Shown: positions 18,550 to 28,756, counted from the first letter of the stretch. The stretch is DNA of 64,000 bases from Psychrobacillus sp. FSL K6-4046 (GCF_038624605.1 NZ_CP152020.1:2163312-2227311); one strand, 5' to 3'. A program made the numbers and translations. Notes: generated by a model from the sequence alone, not told the origin.

Positions 18550-19650
18550 TTAAACTACTCCTAACTCAGTCAACACTTCATCAAGTTTTTGAAGTAGCCC
18601 CTCGTTTTGTTCCTTCGTCCCAATTGTAATACGCAGGTATCCTGGTTTACCTAAAGCATTACCACTGCGAACGATATATCCACGTTGCATGAGCCCTTGA
18701 AAAACTTCGTCGCTGTCTGCTTTGACTTCCATCATGATGAAGTTTGTTTGAGATGGATAAAAATGAAGATTACGCTCATTACAATATGCTTCAAACTGAG
18801 ACTTTCCATCGTTGTTTTTCTTCTTACATTCTGCAATAAATTGCTGATCGCTCAATCCAAGAATGGCTGCTTCCTGTGATATAACTGTATTGTTGAATGG
18901 CTCTCTTGTCGGCTCTAACTGGCTAATTACTTCCTCGGATCCAACAGCATAACCAACGCGGAAGCTAGCTAGCCCATACGCTTTAGAGAAAGTACGCATT
19001 ACTAAGACATTCGGATGATTTTCTATTAACGAAATAGAATCTTCATAGTTGGGGTCCGTAATATATTCGGTGTATGCCTCATCTAAGACGATTAACACGT
19101 CTCTTGGGGCTTGCTCCACAAATGCCTTAATTTTATCACTTGGAGTTAATGTCCCTGTAGGATTATTCGGATTACAAATCCATACAATAGCTGTATTTTC
19201 ATCGATAGCTGCTAGCATCTGCTCTAAATCATGTTCTCCATCCACAGTCAATGGAACAGTTCTAGTTTCAGCGCCTTCAACTATAGCATTGTGTTTGTAT
19301 TGACCAAAAGTTAAATCTGCCATAATAGTATTTAAGCCAGGCTCAAGCATAGCTCTAGAAACAATTAAAATATTCTCATCTGAGCCATTACCAAATAACA
19401 ACTGCTTCTCCGAAACATTCAAATGATTAGCAACTGCTGTACGAAGTCTAGAAGCATATCCATCTGGGTATAAAGCAAAATCTATAGAAGCATTTGTGAG
19501 AAATTCCTTTACTTTTGGTGAAGCACCATATGGATTTTCATTAGAGGCTAGCTTTGTAACTGTTTCTAGATTAAATGCCTTCTTCACTTCATCCATTGTT
19601 TTTCCAGGTTGGTATGCTTGCAATCCAGCAATTTGTTTTTTAAATTTCAT
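18550..19650 (-). CDS. hisC: Histidinol-phosphate aminotransferase
   Basis: PLP enzyme that in Bacillus serves histidine synthesis and also transaminates prephenate-derived phenylpyruvate and hydroxyphenylpyruvate. 366 residues. ASNENPYG, NPNNPTGT, the PLP-site Asp in VLDEAYTEY, the Schiff-base Lys in RTFSKAYGLASFRVGY and the distal Arg in GYLRITIGT are all present. It lies directly downstream of aroH; the trp operon found between these genes in B. subtilis is absent. Confidence 0.94.
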   Translation of the reverse strand: MKFKKQIAGLQAYQPGKTMDEVKKAFNLETVTKLASNENPYGASPKVKEFLTNASIDFALYPDGYASRLRTAVANHLNVSEKQLLFGNGSDENILIVSRAMLEPGLNTIMADLTFGQYKHNAIVEGAETRTVPLTVDGEHDLEQMLAAIDENTAIVWICNPNNPTGTLTPSDKIKAFVEQAPRDVLIVLDEAYTEYITDPNYEDSISLIENHPNVLVMRTFSKAYGLASFRVGYAVGSEEVISQLEPTREPFNNTVISQEAAILGLSDQQFIAECKKKNNDGKSQFEAYCNERNLHFYPSQTNFIMMEVKADSDEVFQGLMQRGYIVRSGNALGKPGYLRITIGTKEQNEGLLQKLDEVLTELGVV

Positions 19651-19669
19651 CCTATTTACCCCAATTCTA

Positions 19670-20038
19670 TTATGATCTTTTTAATAAATCTGGTCTCAAT
19701 TGAACTGCCTTGTTTAAATATATGTGCTGTATTTCCTTTTGTGATTTAACGGTGTTAACGTGTATCATTAGCCGTATACATTTCTCAAGCGCACCTGGAA
19801 CATTCATTTCGTGCGTACACATAACAGGGACGTATGCCCACCCACTTATTTCTCGAACTGCTCTTGCTGGAAATGCAGATGTAATATCCGATGTAGTACT
19901 TATAATGACAGAAGCAATCGACTCTGGTTCAATATCGTTTGCCTTCGCCATTTCTAAAGCAAGACGGGACGTTTCCTGAAGAACCTCTTCATTAGAATCT
20001 GCATTGACTGTTGTTGCTCCTCTAATGCCTCTTATCAC
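19670..20038 (-). CDS. aroH: Chorismate mutase, AroH type
   Basis: Rearranges chorismate to prephenate. 122 residues, the monofunctional trimeric B. subtilis type. IRGIRGATTVNADSNEEV holds Arg7, and the C-terminal IYLNKAVQLRPDL contains the Arg near the active site. Its ATG follows the aroB stop without a gap, so it is coupled to aroB. The following gene is hisC rather than trpE. Confidence 0.95.
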   Translation of the reverse strand: MIRGIRGATTVNADSNEEVLQETSRLALEMAKANDIEPESIASVIISTTSDITSAFPARAVREISGWAYVPVMCTHEMNVPGALEKCIRLMIHVNTVKSQKEIQHIYLNKAVQLRPDLLKRS

Positions 20039-21127
20039 TTATTTCCCCTCCCTAATCCATTGTCGTAATTCTTCATCACACAGTCTTACTGCATCTACCG
20101 GTACTACCTGTATAAATGGCTTGCCTATAGTTTCAAGCAATGCAAAATGCAATTGCTTATTTATAGTTTTTTTATCTTTTTGCATGTAGGCTGCCAATTG
20201 CTCAAACGGACAATCTAAAATCTGCTCAAAATTATATTCCAACCTATTAGCTAATGAATAAAACCTTTTAGCAAAGCCTTTAGGGAGTTGCCCATACTTC
20301 TCACTAAGCAATAGAGCAGGAATCATGCCAATCATGACAGCTTCTCCATGAGAGATCTTTCCATACCCAATTGCAGCTTCAACTGCGTGACCATATGTAT
20401 GTCCAAAATTTAAATATTTGCGAAAGTTGCTTTCTTTTTCATCCATTTCCACAATTTTTGCTTTCACACGGATGCCTTTATTTATCCACTGTAATAATTG
20501 GTCTTTTTCCAAATTGCTTAATGAAGTGATTTGGAAAAATTCTTCAACCCACTCACTGTCGCTAATGAGGGAATGCTTAATCACTTCAGCCATTCCCGAT
20601 TTAACTTCTGAAAGAGGTAGAGATTTCAAAAAATGAACATCATAAATAACTTCCTGTGGCTGATAGAAAGCCCCTATCATGTTCTTTCCTAGAGGGTGAT
20701 TAATAGCGGTTTTACCACCAACCGAGCTATCATGAGCTAAAATAGTAGTTGGTATTTGATAAAAGTCTATTCCCCTCATAAACGTAGCCGCAACAAATCC
20801 GGTCAAATCGCCTACAGCCCCTCCCCCTAAGGCAAATATAGCTGAATTTCGGGATGCACCGTTCTGTAATAGAAAGGATTGTACATTAAAATAGGATTCA
20901 AATGTTTTACATGACTCACCAGATGGAACAAGGAACAGGTTAAATGGCGCAGTAAAGTTTTTTCTTACATAACTTTCATGCAGATTCCATACATTTTCAT
21001 CACTAATCATGATTAACTGATCATAATTTTCGAGTGTCTTTTTGTTTCTTTTAGAGAAATCCTCCAAAATGTTCTCACCTAAATGAACCTCATAATTAGA
21101 TGCATTCGTTTTTACTGGGATAATCAT
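20039..21127 (-). CDS. aroB: 3-dehydroquinate synthase
   Basis: Second step of the shikimate pathway, from DAHP to dehydroquinate, with NAD and a divalent metal. 362 residues. PSGESCKTFE, ALGGGAVGDLTGFVAATFMRG, TILAHDSSVGGKTAINHP and FGHTYGHAVEA (metal His residues) are all intact. Three bases separate it from aroC. Confidence 0.96.
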   Translation of the reverse strand: MIIPVKTNASNYEVHLGENILEDFSKRNKKTLENYDQLIMISDENVWNLHESYVRKNFTAPFNLFLVPSGESCKTFESYFNVQSFLLQNGASRNSAIFALGGGAVGDLTGFVAATFMRGIDFYQIPTTILAHDSSVGGKTAINHPLGKNMIGAFYQPQEVIYDVHFLKSLPLSEVKSGMAEVIKHSLISDSEWVEEFFQITSLSNLEKDQLLQWINKGIRVKAKIVEMDEKESNFRKYLNFGHTYGHAVEAAIGYGKISHGEAVMIGMIPALLLSEKYGQLPKGFAKRFYSLANRLEYNFEQILDCPFEQLAAYMQKDKKTINKQLHFALLETIGKPFIQVVPVDAVRLCDEELRQWIREGK

Positions 21128-21130
21128 GGC

Positions 21131-22312
21131 TTAAAACCCCTTTGTATACGCTCTATGTTTCTGAATATCTGATTTCAGTACTTCCATTTGATCTGCTTTA
21201 AACGTATCTAATATTGCAGAAGCTATCTCCCATGCAATAACATTTTCTGCCACAACAGATGCTGCGGGTACTGCACAGCTATCGGAACGTTCAATACTAG
21301 CTTTAAAAGGTTCTTTGGTATCAATATCTACACTTTGTAAAGGTTTATATAAGGTTGGGATAGGCTTCATAACCCCTCTAATTACAATCGGCATACCAGT
21401 AGACATACCACCTTCGATACCACCGAGCCTATTCGTATCTCGAATGTAACCATCTTCTTCATTCCAAGAAATTTGGTCATGCACTTGGCTGCCAAATAAG
21501 TTAGCCATTTCAAACCCTAAGCCAACCTCAACACCCTTAAATGCATTGATGCTAAGCATTGCCATTGCAAGCTTTCCGTCTAGCTTACGGTCATAGTGAA
21601 CGTAGCTTCCCACACCGGCAGGCATTCCCGTAATGATGACCTCTACCACTCCGCCTATCGTGTCACCAGCTTTTTTAGCTTGGTCAATAGCTTCTACCAT
21701 TTTCAATGACGCTTCAGAATCTAAACAGTAGACAGGGTCGTTCTCCACTTTTTCACGTATATCATCTATTGTCATACCTTCAGCTAAATTCAGGTTAGCT
21801 TCAATGCCACCTATTTTCGTTACATGAGCAACGATAGAAATGCCTAGTTCGTTTAATAGTTGCTTTGCAACAGCTCCCACAGCCACTCGGACCGTAGTTT
21901 CCCTCGCAGAGGATCGCTCCAATACGTTTCGTAGGTCACGATGTCCATATTTCATACCTCCAACGAGATCGGCATGTCCTGGACGAGGTCGTGTTATCTT
22001 TCTTTTTATTTCATCTGGATTCATGTCCTCATCTAGTGGCTCTATTCCCATAATATGAGTCCAATGTTTCCAATCATCATTATTTACTACTAGACAAACT
22101 GGAGATCCTAATGATTTACCATGTCGCACTCCCGCTGTAATTGCTACTGTGTCTTTTTCTATTTGCATGCGTCTTCCTCGACCATGTCCACCTTGACGTC
22201 TTTTTAGTTCTTTATTTATCTTTTCACTTGTGATATCTAATTGTGCTGGTAACCCTTCAATGATTGCAGTAAGCTGTGGACCATGTGATTCACCTGCTGT
22301 TAAATAACGCAT
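21131..22312 (-). CDS. aroC: Chorismate synthase
   Basis: FMN-dependent removal of phosphate from EPSP to give chorismate (aroF in B. subtilis). 393 residues starting [14 protein letters not shown], with GGGGGAAAG before the ATG at 22312; the reading to 22441 only adds unrelated sequence through the upstream terminator. [21 protein letters not shown] and [20 protein letters not shown] are diagnostic. First gene of the aromatic operon. Confidence 0.96.
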   Translation of the reverse strand: MRYLTAGESHGPQLTAIIEGLPAQLDITSEKINKELKRRQGGHGRGRRMQIEKDTVAITAGVRHGKSLGSPVCLVVNNDDWKHWTHIMGIEPLDEDMNPDEIKRKITRPRPGHADLVGGMKYGHRDLRNVLERSSARETTVRVAVGAVAKQLLNELGISIVAHVTKIGGIEANLNLAEGMTIDDIREKVENDPVYCLDSEASLKMVEAIDQAKKAGDTIGGVVEVIITGMPAGVGSYVHYDRKLDGKLAMAMLSINAFKGVEVGLGFEMANLFGSQVHDQISWNEEDGYIRDTNRLGGIEGGMSTGMPIVIRGVMKPIPTLYKPLQSVDIDTKEPFKASIERSDSCAVPAASVVAENVIAWEIASAILDTFKADQMEVLKSDIQKHRAYTKGF

Positions 22313-22378
22313 AACGCTTTCCCCCTTCAACTCGCTAAAGTATTTGTTTTCAACTATATCATATTTACTTAGAGTATA

Positions 22379-22411
22379 GAAGAAAAACTGTCCGTTTTTT
22401 AGCGGACAGTT
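22379..22411 (-). terminator. Terminator after cheR
   Basis: AACTGTCCG (22386-22394) with CGGACAGTT (22403-22411) and TTTTTC downstream on the minus strand. It separates cheR from the aro operon. Confidence 0.85.
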
Positions 22412-22459
22412 CCTCATTAAAAATCGACAAATTAAAATCACTTACCAATCAAATTCGTT

Positions 22460-23230
22460 CTACATTTTCCGGTAGAAAAACGTATCCTCTGTTACAAAAT
22501 CGTACTTGGTAGGATTAAAAATTTGTTCTGTGCTTCCAACAAAAAGGATTCCGCCAGGACGTAGCGACTTGCTAAAGTTTTGATAAATCTGATCCTTAGC
22601 TTCTTCTGTAAAATAAATCATTACGTTACGGCAAATGATTAAATCGAGATTTCTCTCGTATGTATCCAATAAAAGATTATGCTTTTTAAAAGAAACAGTT
22701 CTTTTAATGGTGTCGTCAATTTTATAAAAAGGCGCTTGCTTCTCAAAATATTTATTTTTCATATCTAAGGGAACCTCTGCTAACGATCGTTCCGGATAGA
22801 TTCCTACCTTTGCTCTTTGAATAGCATTTTCGTCAATATCCGTTGCTAGAATAGAAATTTGGCTAATCGGTAGATGATTAGACAATACCATTGCTGTAGT
22901 ATATGGTTCTTCACCTGTAGAACATGCTGCACTCCATATTTTAAGCCTCTTGTTATCAGCTAGTAGCTTTGGAAAAATTTTTTGTTGTAATACTTCCCAC
23001 CTCTTGCTATTTCGATAAAACTCAGACACATTGATTGTCATTCGGTCGAGGAATTCATTTAGAAGATCTCGGTCCGTGTCAATCGCCTCAAAGAAAGAAA
23101 CAAAATTTTTATATCCCTTCTTTTCATATAAAGATGTCAGGCGTCGTTTCATTTGAGCTTCTTTATACAGAGCTAAATCGATGCCAGTTTTCTTTTTAAT
23201 AGACTCTACAAACTTTATGTAATCTTGCAA
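22460..23230 (-). CDS. cheR: Chemotaxis protein methyltransferase CheR
   Basis: SAM-dependent methylation of glutamates on chemoreceptors. 256 residues. The helical N-domain ([17 protein letters not shown]) binds receptors; the SAM domain has [40 protein letters not shown], and [16 protein letters not shown] at 23230 is the start, after GGAAGGGAACG. No other chemotaxis gene is in the window; cheR also sits next to the aro genes in B. subtilis. Confidence 0.94.
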   Translation of the reverse strand: MQDYIKFVESIKKKTGIDLALYKEAQMKRRLTSLYEKKGYKNFVSFFEAIDTDRDLLNEFLDRMTINVSEFYRNSKRWEVLQQKIFPKLLADNKRLKIWSAACSTGEEPYTTAMVLSNHLPISQISILATDIDENAIQRAKVGIYPERSLAEVPLDMKNKYFEKQAPFYKIDDTIKRTVSFKKHNLLLDTYERNLDLIICRNVMIYFTEEAKDQIYQNFSKSLRPGGILFVGSTEQIFNPTKYDFVTEDTFFYRKM

Positions 23231-23638
23231 ATAATATCGTTCCCTTCCACCAGCCTATCTATAAAGTATATCGCAATATAGTCATTTCGAATACAGCAAA
23301 AAAACAGAGAAATGTGAACATTTACGCATATACTTTATATATGTATTACAAATAATCCAAAGCAAAGCGTGAGTCACCTAAGGAATAACCGCATGAGGAC
23401 TATAGGCACAGACAACCTGCTGCAGGAAGTAAACGCTTTATCAGAGAACAAATATTAAAAAATGTCTATCCATACGCTATAAAACATAAAAACCTCTCTG
23501 GAAAATCGAGTTCTTTCATAAGAGGAGTGAATTTTCTTGGAGTGTTTTTTGTTGTGAAATGCTAAACTTAAAATAATGAATCAGCTTTTTGAAATAAAGG
23601 ATAAAAATGAAAAAATAGATATTAGTTAGGAGAATTCA
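23231..23638. other. 408-bp gap: possible structured RNA leader upstream of cheR
   Basis: No gene seen. AAAGCGT (23364-23370) and ACGCTTT (23433-23439) form a 7-bp closing stem around a 62-base interior with smaller pairings such as CCTG/CAGG (23416-23426). The element could be the leader of cheR (minus) or precede the small membrane protein gene (plus). It matches no riboswitch class I recognise. A weaker CCTCT/AGAGG pairing lies at 23493-23525. Confidence 0.3.
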
Positions 23639-23941
23639 ATGAAAAGCCTTTTAAATTCAACCCTAATTTTTGTAATACTCCTTTTCATTAGTTTGAATTG
23701 GGTAATTTTTTGGGGTGGTATCTATGAAGAGATGAACATTGATATTGAAAAGTATGGTTGGACACCTTATGTCTCTATTCTTATTCTACTTCTGGTGTTT
23801 ACTAGAGGTAAGTTACTATTTAATAGCAGGAATAGAGGAAAAGATGGAGAAAAACTACCGAAATTGATTTATATCATACTGATTTTAACTGCCATTATTC
23901 TGTTACTCTTCCCTCCTGTACTAAGCTTCCTTAACAAATAA
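23639..23941 (+). CDS. Small hypothetical membrane protein
   Basis: 100 residues with three hydrophobic segments (about 8-28, 45-56 and 77-97) and a basic loop, NSRNRGKDGEKLPK, before the last. AGGAG lies 7 bases before the ATG and a strong terminator follows, so it looks like a real one-gene unit. I do not recognise the family. It is one of few plus-strand genes here and sits between cheR and ndk, where B. subtilis has none. Confidence 0.7.
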   Translation: MKSLLNSTLIFVILLFISLNWVIFWGGIYEEMNIDIEKYGWTPYVSILILLLVFTRGKLLFNSRNRGKDGEKLPKLIYIILILTAIILLLFPPVLSFLNK

Positions 23942-24024
23942 GAGGTCTTTACTTTAATGAAGTATTTAATTATTTGAATTAAAGCTGTCCGTTATTTAAA
24001 AGAGAGGGGATTTTAAATAAAACT

Positions 24025-24063
24025 ACAAGGAGCTAGAAGTTGCATTTTCTAGCTCCTTTTTTG
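24025..24063 (+). terminator. Terminator of the small membrane protein gene
   Basis: AAGGAGCTAGAA (24027-24038) with TTCTAGCTCCTT (24047-24058), then TTTT. Confidence 0.85.
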
Positions 24064-24110
24064 TAAATTGTTAAATCTACCCCTATCATTCTCCAATGAG
24101 TTAATTTAGC

Positions 24111-24158
24111 CTAAAAAAAAGACTGTAGATAAACTTAAATTAAGTTTATCTACAGTCT
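24111..24158 (-). terminator. Terminator after ndk
   Basis: Perfect 17-bp stem, 24121-24137 with 24141-24157 (core GACTGTAGATAAACTTA), 3-base loop, followed on the minus strand by eight T. Converges with the terminator of the plus-strand gene. Confidence 0.9.
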
Positions 24159-24197
24159 AAGCCATCTCCTTAGCAGAGAATAGCTTTGTTTTTTTAA

Positions 24198-24644
24198 TTA
24201 GTTAATCCAGTTGTTAGCATCTTTAGCGTAAGAAACTAATTCTTCTTGTTTGAAGAATAAGCCAATTTCACGTTCAGCGCTTTCAGATGAATCCGAACCG
24301 TGGATAATGTTTTTACCAACAGTTACTGCGAAATCTCCACGAATTGTTCCTGGAGCAGACTCTTTAGGGTTAGTAGCACCCATCATTAAACGAGCTGTAG
24401 AGATAACATTTTCCCCTTCCCAAACCATTGCAAAAACTGGTCCAGAAGTGATGAATTCTACAAGTTCTCCGAAGAACGGACGCTCTTTGTGCTCACCATA
24501 ATGTTGTTCTGCTAATTCAGTAGGAATTTGCATTAATTTTGCTCCAACTAATTGGAATCCTTTTTTCTCGAAACGACTAACGATTTCACCGATTAGGTTA
24601 CGTTGTACGCCGTCAGGTTTTACCATTAAAAATGTTTTTTCCAT
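24198..24644 (-). CDS. ndk: Nucleoside diphosphate kinase
   Basis: Balances NTP pools by transferring gamma-phosphate through a phospho-His. 148 residues starting [16 protein letters not shown]. The active-site His is in [20 protein letters not shown] near residue 115. ATG at 24644 was chosen because AAGGAG is properly spaced; GTG at 24653 is too close. Follows hepT, as in B. subtilis. Confidence 0.96.
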   Translation of the reverse strand: MEKTFLMVKPDGVQRNLIGEIVSRFEKKGFQLVGAKLMQIPTELAEQHYGEHKERPFFGELVEFITSGPVFAMVWEGENVISTARLMMGATNPKESAPGTIRGDFAVTVGKNIIHGSDSSESAEREIGLFFKQEELVSYAKDANNWIN

Positions 24645-24724
24645 TATGAACACTCCTTCAAATATAAAATGGATTTTATTTCTCCACCGTTAAAAATACT
24701 ATCATTACAGCCAGTTAATTTCAA

Positions 24725-25699
24725 TTAAAAGTTACGTTTACTCATAAATAATGCGACATTTTGCAAGGATTTCTTTGCAGAATTTGACGGAAGCTGTTTC
24801 ACCTCATGTAAAGCCTTTTGCAAATACATATTACTTACTTGTTTTGCTCGTTTAATACCTTCCGATTGTCGAATCTCTTTAAGCAGCAATTCCATATCTT
24901 TCTCTTCGATATCACCATCGAAAACCCTTTTCAATAACGGATAGATAGCTGGATCATTTTTTGAGTATATCACTGGTAAAGTAATATTACCTTGAAGTAA
25001 GTCTCCTCCAGCTGGTTTACCTAACTCCTCCTCAGTGGAAGTGAAATCGAGGATATCATCGATAATCTGGAAAGACATTCCTACATAGTAACCAAATCTC
25101 TTAAGATGCTTAATAGTCTTTTCATCGGCACCTGAAGAAATTGCACCCAGTTCACAGCTGGCTGAGATGAGGATTGCTGTCTTTCTTTTAATTCTTCTTA
25201 AATAGTCCCGGACCGTCTGATCAACAAATCCCTTGTCCTCAATTTGTATTATCTCCCCAATACAAAGCTCGACCATCGTATTAGAGAGAACCTCATGAGC
25301 ATATGTATTTTTTACTGCTGTTATGTATTCAATAGCCTTAGCGAAAAGAAAGTCACCTGTATACATAGCTACTCGATTGTTCCATTGAGACTTAACAGTT
25401 TCTCGGCCTCTTCTAGTTTCAGCATCGTCAATCACGTCATCATGGACCAAGGAAGCCATGTGTATCAACTCGACAGAAACAGCAACCTGCTTAATAGACT
25501 CTATAGAATAGTCGCCAAATTTAGCTGAAAGCAGTACAAATACAGGGCGGATTCTTTTTCCCCCTGCGAGCAACAAATGAAGCGAGGCCTCATTCAATAA
25601 GTGGGAGGAAGAATTCACAGCTGCTGCTAATTCATTTTCAATGACTTCTAAATCCGATTTTAGATCGGAATAAAGCATTTTTAATCTCATCTTATCCAC
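24725..25699 (-). CDS. hepT: Heptaprenyl diphosphate synthase component II
   Basis: Catalytic subunit that extends FPP with IPP to the C35 side chain of menaquinone-7. 324 residues. The first Asp-rich motif is in LVHDDVIDD near residue 84, followed by RRGRETVKS; the second is FQIIDDILDF near residue 215, followed by GKPAGGDLLQGN. GTG at 25699 follows GGGGAAGG. Works with HepS, encoded two genes upstream. Confidence 0.95.
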   Translation of the reverse strand: MDKMRLKMLYSDLKSDLEVIENELAAAVNSSSHLLNEASLHLLLAGGKRIRPVFVLLSAKFGDYSIESIKQVAVSVELIHMASLVHDDVIDDAETRRGRETVKSQWNNRVAMYTGDFLFAKAIEYITAVKNTYAHEVLSNTMVELCIGEIIQIEDKGFVDQTVRDYLRRIKRKTAILISASCELGAISSGADEKTIKHLKRFGYYVGMSFQIIDDILDFTSTEEELGKPAGGDLLQGNITLPVIYSKNDPAIYPLLKRVFDGDIEEKDMELLLKEIRQSEGIKRAKQVSNMYLQKALHEVKQLPSNSAKKSLQNVALFMSKRNF

Positions 25700-25719
25700 A
25701 GAAACAAACCTTCCCCTAC

Positions 25720-26424
25720 TTAAAAATCTTTCTTATAGCCAATATGTCGGGCAGCTGCACCACCACTGTATGGTTTACTACTCACGTTAACCATTCCTAC
25801 TGTTTCAAATAACTGAGTTAGCTCAGCTCTATTTGGAAATTCTTTTGCGGACTCTTGTAACCAAGAATATTCTTTATAACTCTTAGCAAAAAGCTTTCCG
25901 AAAACTGGCATAATGTATCTAAAGTAAAAGCGGAATCCTGCATTAAAGAGCTTGGAATCTGGCTGAGAGGTTTCTAAACAAACAATCATGCCACCCGGTT
26001 TAGCTACTCGGTTCATCTCCTGTAGCACTTGTTTATAGTCGGGAACATTTCGCAAGCCAAATCCAATTGTTACATAGTCGAATGTATTATCCTCAAAAGG
26101 CAGCTCCATTGCATTACCATGAATCAATTCAATTTGTGGTATATCTTTCACTTTTTCTTTTCCTACATTTAACATATTTTGACTGAAGTCTAATCCTTTA
26201 ACTGTACCAGTAGGACCAGCAGCCTTTGCTAAAGCGATCGTCCAGTCAGCCGTGCCACAACAAACGTCTAATGCACTGCTTCCTTCTTTGACCTGCATAG
26301 CTTTCATCGTGTCGCCCCGCCAGCTTTTATGTTGCTGAAAGCTTATGACAGAATTCATAGAATCATAGTTCGTGGAAATCTTCTCAAAAACCTCGTGGAC
26401 ATGTTGTTCTTTTGTTTTTCCCAT
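25720..26424 (-). CDS. menG: Demethylmenaquinone methyltransferase
   Basis: SAM-dependent last step of menaquinone synthesis (also called menH/ubiE). 234 residues. Motif I is [36 protein letters not shown] and the C-terminal [13 protein letters not shown] are UbiE/MenG signatures. It sits between hepS and hepT, linking ring methylation to side-chain synthesis. Confidence 0.95.
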   Translation of the reverse strand: MGKTKEQHVHEVFEKISTNYDSMNSVISFQQHKSWRGDTMKAMQVKEGSSALDVCCGTADWTIALAKAAGPTGTVKGLDFSQNMLNVGKEKVKDIPQIELIHGNAMELPFEDNTFDYVTIGFGLRNVPDYKQVLQEMNRVAKPGGMIVCLETSQPDSKLFNAGFRFYFRYIMPVFGKLFAKSYKEYSWLQESAKEFPNRAELTQLFETVGMVNVSSKPYSGGAAARHIGYKKDF

Positions 26425-26439
26425 CTGTTAAACCTTCTC

Positions 26440-27189
26440 TCAACTGCTCTTTATAGCTTGTTCGGTTACTCGCTCTAAAATAGCATGCTTTACGTTTTCT
26501 TTTAATATAGTGGAGTATCGCACTTCCCGCACCAAATTATTTTCTACCGTTTCTATTTCCTCACGAAGCAAATCGATCTTTGTCTGCAACAGGAAGGAAT
26601 TTCGGATATAGAATGTTTCTTCCCTGTTTTCAAAGGCATGTAACTCTCTTCTTAAGGCTATAAGGAGTAATGCTTCCTTCATGATAAAGATATATTCATG
26701 ATACGAAAAGTATTCCATGAATTGCTCGATTGGCTTACTTTCTATCAGCTGTATAGACTGAATAAGGTCTTCGAAAGGATAAGCTAGGTGGTCATAAAAT
26801 TTTGTTTTGTGCTCTGTGATAGATGAGACTCCAGCAGAAAAAATTTGAATCAGCTCTAGCTGCTTTCCCTTCGCCAGCAGCTGATAATATTTTCCACTGT
26901 AATAATCTCCCGCCAATACTTGTAATTGTTGCTCTTTGGTGGTCGCATTTTGCTCCTTGACTAAATCGTGAGCTGCAAGAGCTGCAAAAATCAATGAGAC
27001 AGCAATGGTCGCTTGATTATTTGAGTCATCCCACTGTTCTCCATTTAGCATGGGTAAAAGCGTAAAGAACAAACGTTCTTCGTCGATAACAGGCATTCCT
27101 GCATATTTTAACAGAGTATTATGTTGTATTTGCATGAGAATATCTCTTTTGTATTTTTCTAAATGATGTTTTATCAAAGATTCATTCAT
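26440..27189 (-). CDS. hepS: Heptaprenyl diphosphate synthase component I
   Basis: Non-catalytic subunit of the two-part heptaprenyl diphosphate synthase. 249 residues. All-helical, with QATIAVSLIFAALAAHDLV and VLAGDYYSGKYYQLLAKG typical of the family. ATG at 27189 follows GGAG by 8 bases; an in-frame TTG at 27210 is less likely. The order hepS-menG-hepT is standard for Bacillales. Confidence 0.9.
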   Translation of the reverse strand: MNESLIKHHLEKYKRDILMQIQHNTLLKYAGMPVIDEERLFFTLLPMLNGEQWDDSNNQATIAVSLIFAALAAHDLVKEQNATTKEQQLQVLAGDYYSGKYYQLLAKGKQLELIQIFSAGVSSITEHKTKFYDHLAYPFEDLIQSIQLIESKPIEQFMEYFSYHEYIFIMKEALLLIALRRELHAFENREETFYIRNSFLLQTKIDLLREEIETVENNLVREVRYSTILKENVKHAILERVTEQAIKSS

Positions 27190-27277
27190 ACACTTTACTC
27201 CATTTCCCAATCGCAGTTAGCATTAGTCTGTCACGACATATATAATTTAACTCGCGATTATTGGCCTTTTAAATTAT

Positions 27278-27499
27278 TTATTTCTTAGATTCACTTTTAA
27301 TAATACCGTTGTCTGTATGAATGGAAGCTTTGCCTCTTATCTTCATAGCAGATGTATGCTCTGTAAATTGAGCAATCATCACTTCACCTGTATCAAGCTT
27401 TTCAGAATGATGGAATTTTGTATCCGTACCTCGGGTTAAACCGATCACTTGTACTCCGTCTTCCTCTGCCTTTATAACGATAAAATCTGAACTAGACAT
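27278..27499 (-). CDS. mtrB: Tryptophan RNA-binding attenuation protein (TRAP)
   Basis: 73-residue subunit of the 11-mer that binds tryptophan and GAG/UAG repeats in trp leader [22 protein letters not shown] and [18 protein letters not shown] contain the tryptophan pocket and the RNA-binding KIRGK. AAAGGAG precedes the ATG. It lies between folE and hepS, as in B. subtilis. The regulated trp operon is not in its usual place within the aro cluster of this window. Confidence 0.94.
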   Translation of the reverse strand: MSSSDFIVIKAEEDGVQVIGLTRGTDTKFHHSEKLDTGEVMIAQFTEHTSAMKIRGKASIHTDNGIIKSESKK

Positions 27500-27566
27500 T
27501 ACAATAGTCTCCTTTGTTCATAATCTAAATTCATCATACCATATTCTCATCGAACCTCAAAAGGAG

Positions 27567-28136
27567 TTATTTCATTTGGATAAATGATAAAACCTCTGAG
27601 CGCTTTATATCGTCTGTTTCATAGATACCTCTTGCTACAGAAGTAACGGTCTTGGCACCAGGCTTTTTAATCCCGCGCATGGTCATGCACATATGCTCTG
27701 CCTCTATCACGACATAGACTCCATGAGGGTTAATCATTTCCATAATATCATTAGCAATCGTGGAAGTGATTCTTTCTTGAAGCTGTGGCTTTCTTGCTGT
27801 AACTTCCACGGCTCTAGCGAGTTTACTTAGGCCGGTTACAACGCCATCTCTAGGTATGTATGCAACATGTGCCTTACCGTAAAAAGGAACAAGGTGATGT
27901 TCGCACATGGAGAAAAAAGGTATATCTTTTACTAAAACTAATTCCTCATGCTCTTCATGAAAAACTGTCTTGAAATGTTCTTTTGGATCTTGGTGTAGTC
28001 CTTCAAACATCTCAGCATACATTTTAGAAACTCTTTTTGGAGTATCCAATAACCCTTCTCGATTAGGATCTTCTCCTACCGCTTCTAAAATCATTGTTAC
28101 TGCATTTTCTATTTTTTTCAGATCGACCTTCGTCAT
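27567..28136 (-). CDS. folE: GTP cyclohydrolase I
   Basis: Opens GTP to 7,8-dihydroneopterin triphosphate for folate. 189 residues from ATG at 28136 after GGGGGGTCAG; the longer reading to 28187 is unsupported. The zinc-site block is [19 protein letters not shown], with [20 protein letters not shown] and [17 protein letters not shown] holding the second Cys. The folE-mtrB order matches the mtrAB operon of B. subtilis. Confidence 0.96.
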   Translation of the reverse strand: MTKVDLKKIENAVTMILEAVGEDPNREGLLDTPKRVSKMYAEMFEGLHQDPKEHFKTVFHEEHEELVLVKDIPFFSMCEHHLVPFYGKAHVAYIPRDGVVTGLSKLARAVEVTARKPQLQERITSTIANDIMEMINPHGVYVVIEAEHMCMTMRGIKKPGAKTVTSVARGIYETDDIKRSEVLSFIQMK

Positions 28137-28247
28137 CTGCTGACCCCCCAGAAAAAACTGCATAATATGTCGTATGTATCTTAGCATATGAAATGAATAT
28201 AGGAAATTAATTTCACTTCAGGCAACAAATTTTTATTATATAATAAA

Positions 28248-28294
28248 TTGAAAAGAACGGCTACTATGAAGCAAGCTTCACAGTAACCGTTCTA
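28248..28294 (-). terminator. Terminator after hbs
   Basis: AGAACGG.TACT.TGAAGC (from 28254) with GCTTCA.AGTA.CCGTTCT (to 28293), followed by TTTTC on the minus strand. Confidence 0.8.
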
Positions 28295-28309
28295 TGTACT
28301 ACGACACCA

Positions 28310-28582
28310 TTATTTTACAGCATCTTTAAGTGCTTTACCTGGTTTGAAAGCAGGCACCTTGCTAGCAGCGATATCGATTTCTTTACCTGTTTGTGGATTA
28401 CGTCCTTTACGTGCAGCACGTTCACGAACCTCAAAGTTACCAAAACCGATCAATTGAACTTTTTCACCATCTGCAAGAGCAGTTTGAATTGATTCAAATA
28501 CAGCCTCAACTGCTTTAGTTGCGTCTTTTTTCGATAATTCTGCAGCCTCTGCAACAGAGTTCACTAATTCTGTTTTATTCAT
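28310..28582 (-). CDS. hbs: HU-type DNA-binding protein
   Basis: 90-residue histone-like protein that compacts and bends [24 protein letters not shown], the helical dimer part, is followed by [20 protein letters not shown] and the arm tip [15 protein letters not shown] is 8 bases before ATG 28582, which decides against GTG at 28591. Flanked by terminators on both sides, so it is a single-gene unit. Confidence 0.96.
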   Translation of the reverse strand: MNKTELVNSVAEAAELSKKDATKAVEAVFESIQTALADGEKVQLIGFGNFEVRERAARKGRNPQTGKEIDIAASKVPAFKPGKALKDAVK

Positions 28583-28694
28583 ACTATTCACCTCCTCTCA
28601 AAGGAAGATAAGCATCAATCCTGTAAAAAGAGTATCACAACAGAAATGCCTTCGCAACACTATTTATCCGTGTTTAGGCAACTTTCCTTAAAAA

Positions 28695-28746
28695 GAACGT
28701 AAAAAAAACAAAGAAAAGGACTTTTTGCATAGGCACAAAAAGTCCA
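28695..28746 (-). terminator. Terminator after spoIVA
   Basis: GGACTTTTTG (28718-28727) with CAAAAAGTCC (28736-28745), then TTTTCTTTGTTTTTTTT on the minus strand. Confidence 0.9.
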
Positions 28747-28756
28747 AATCCGTATT

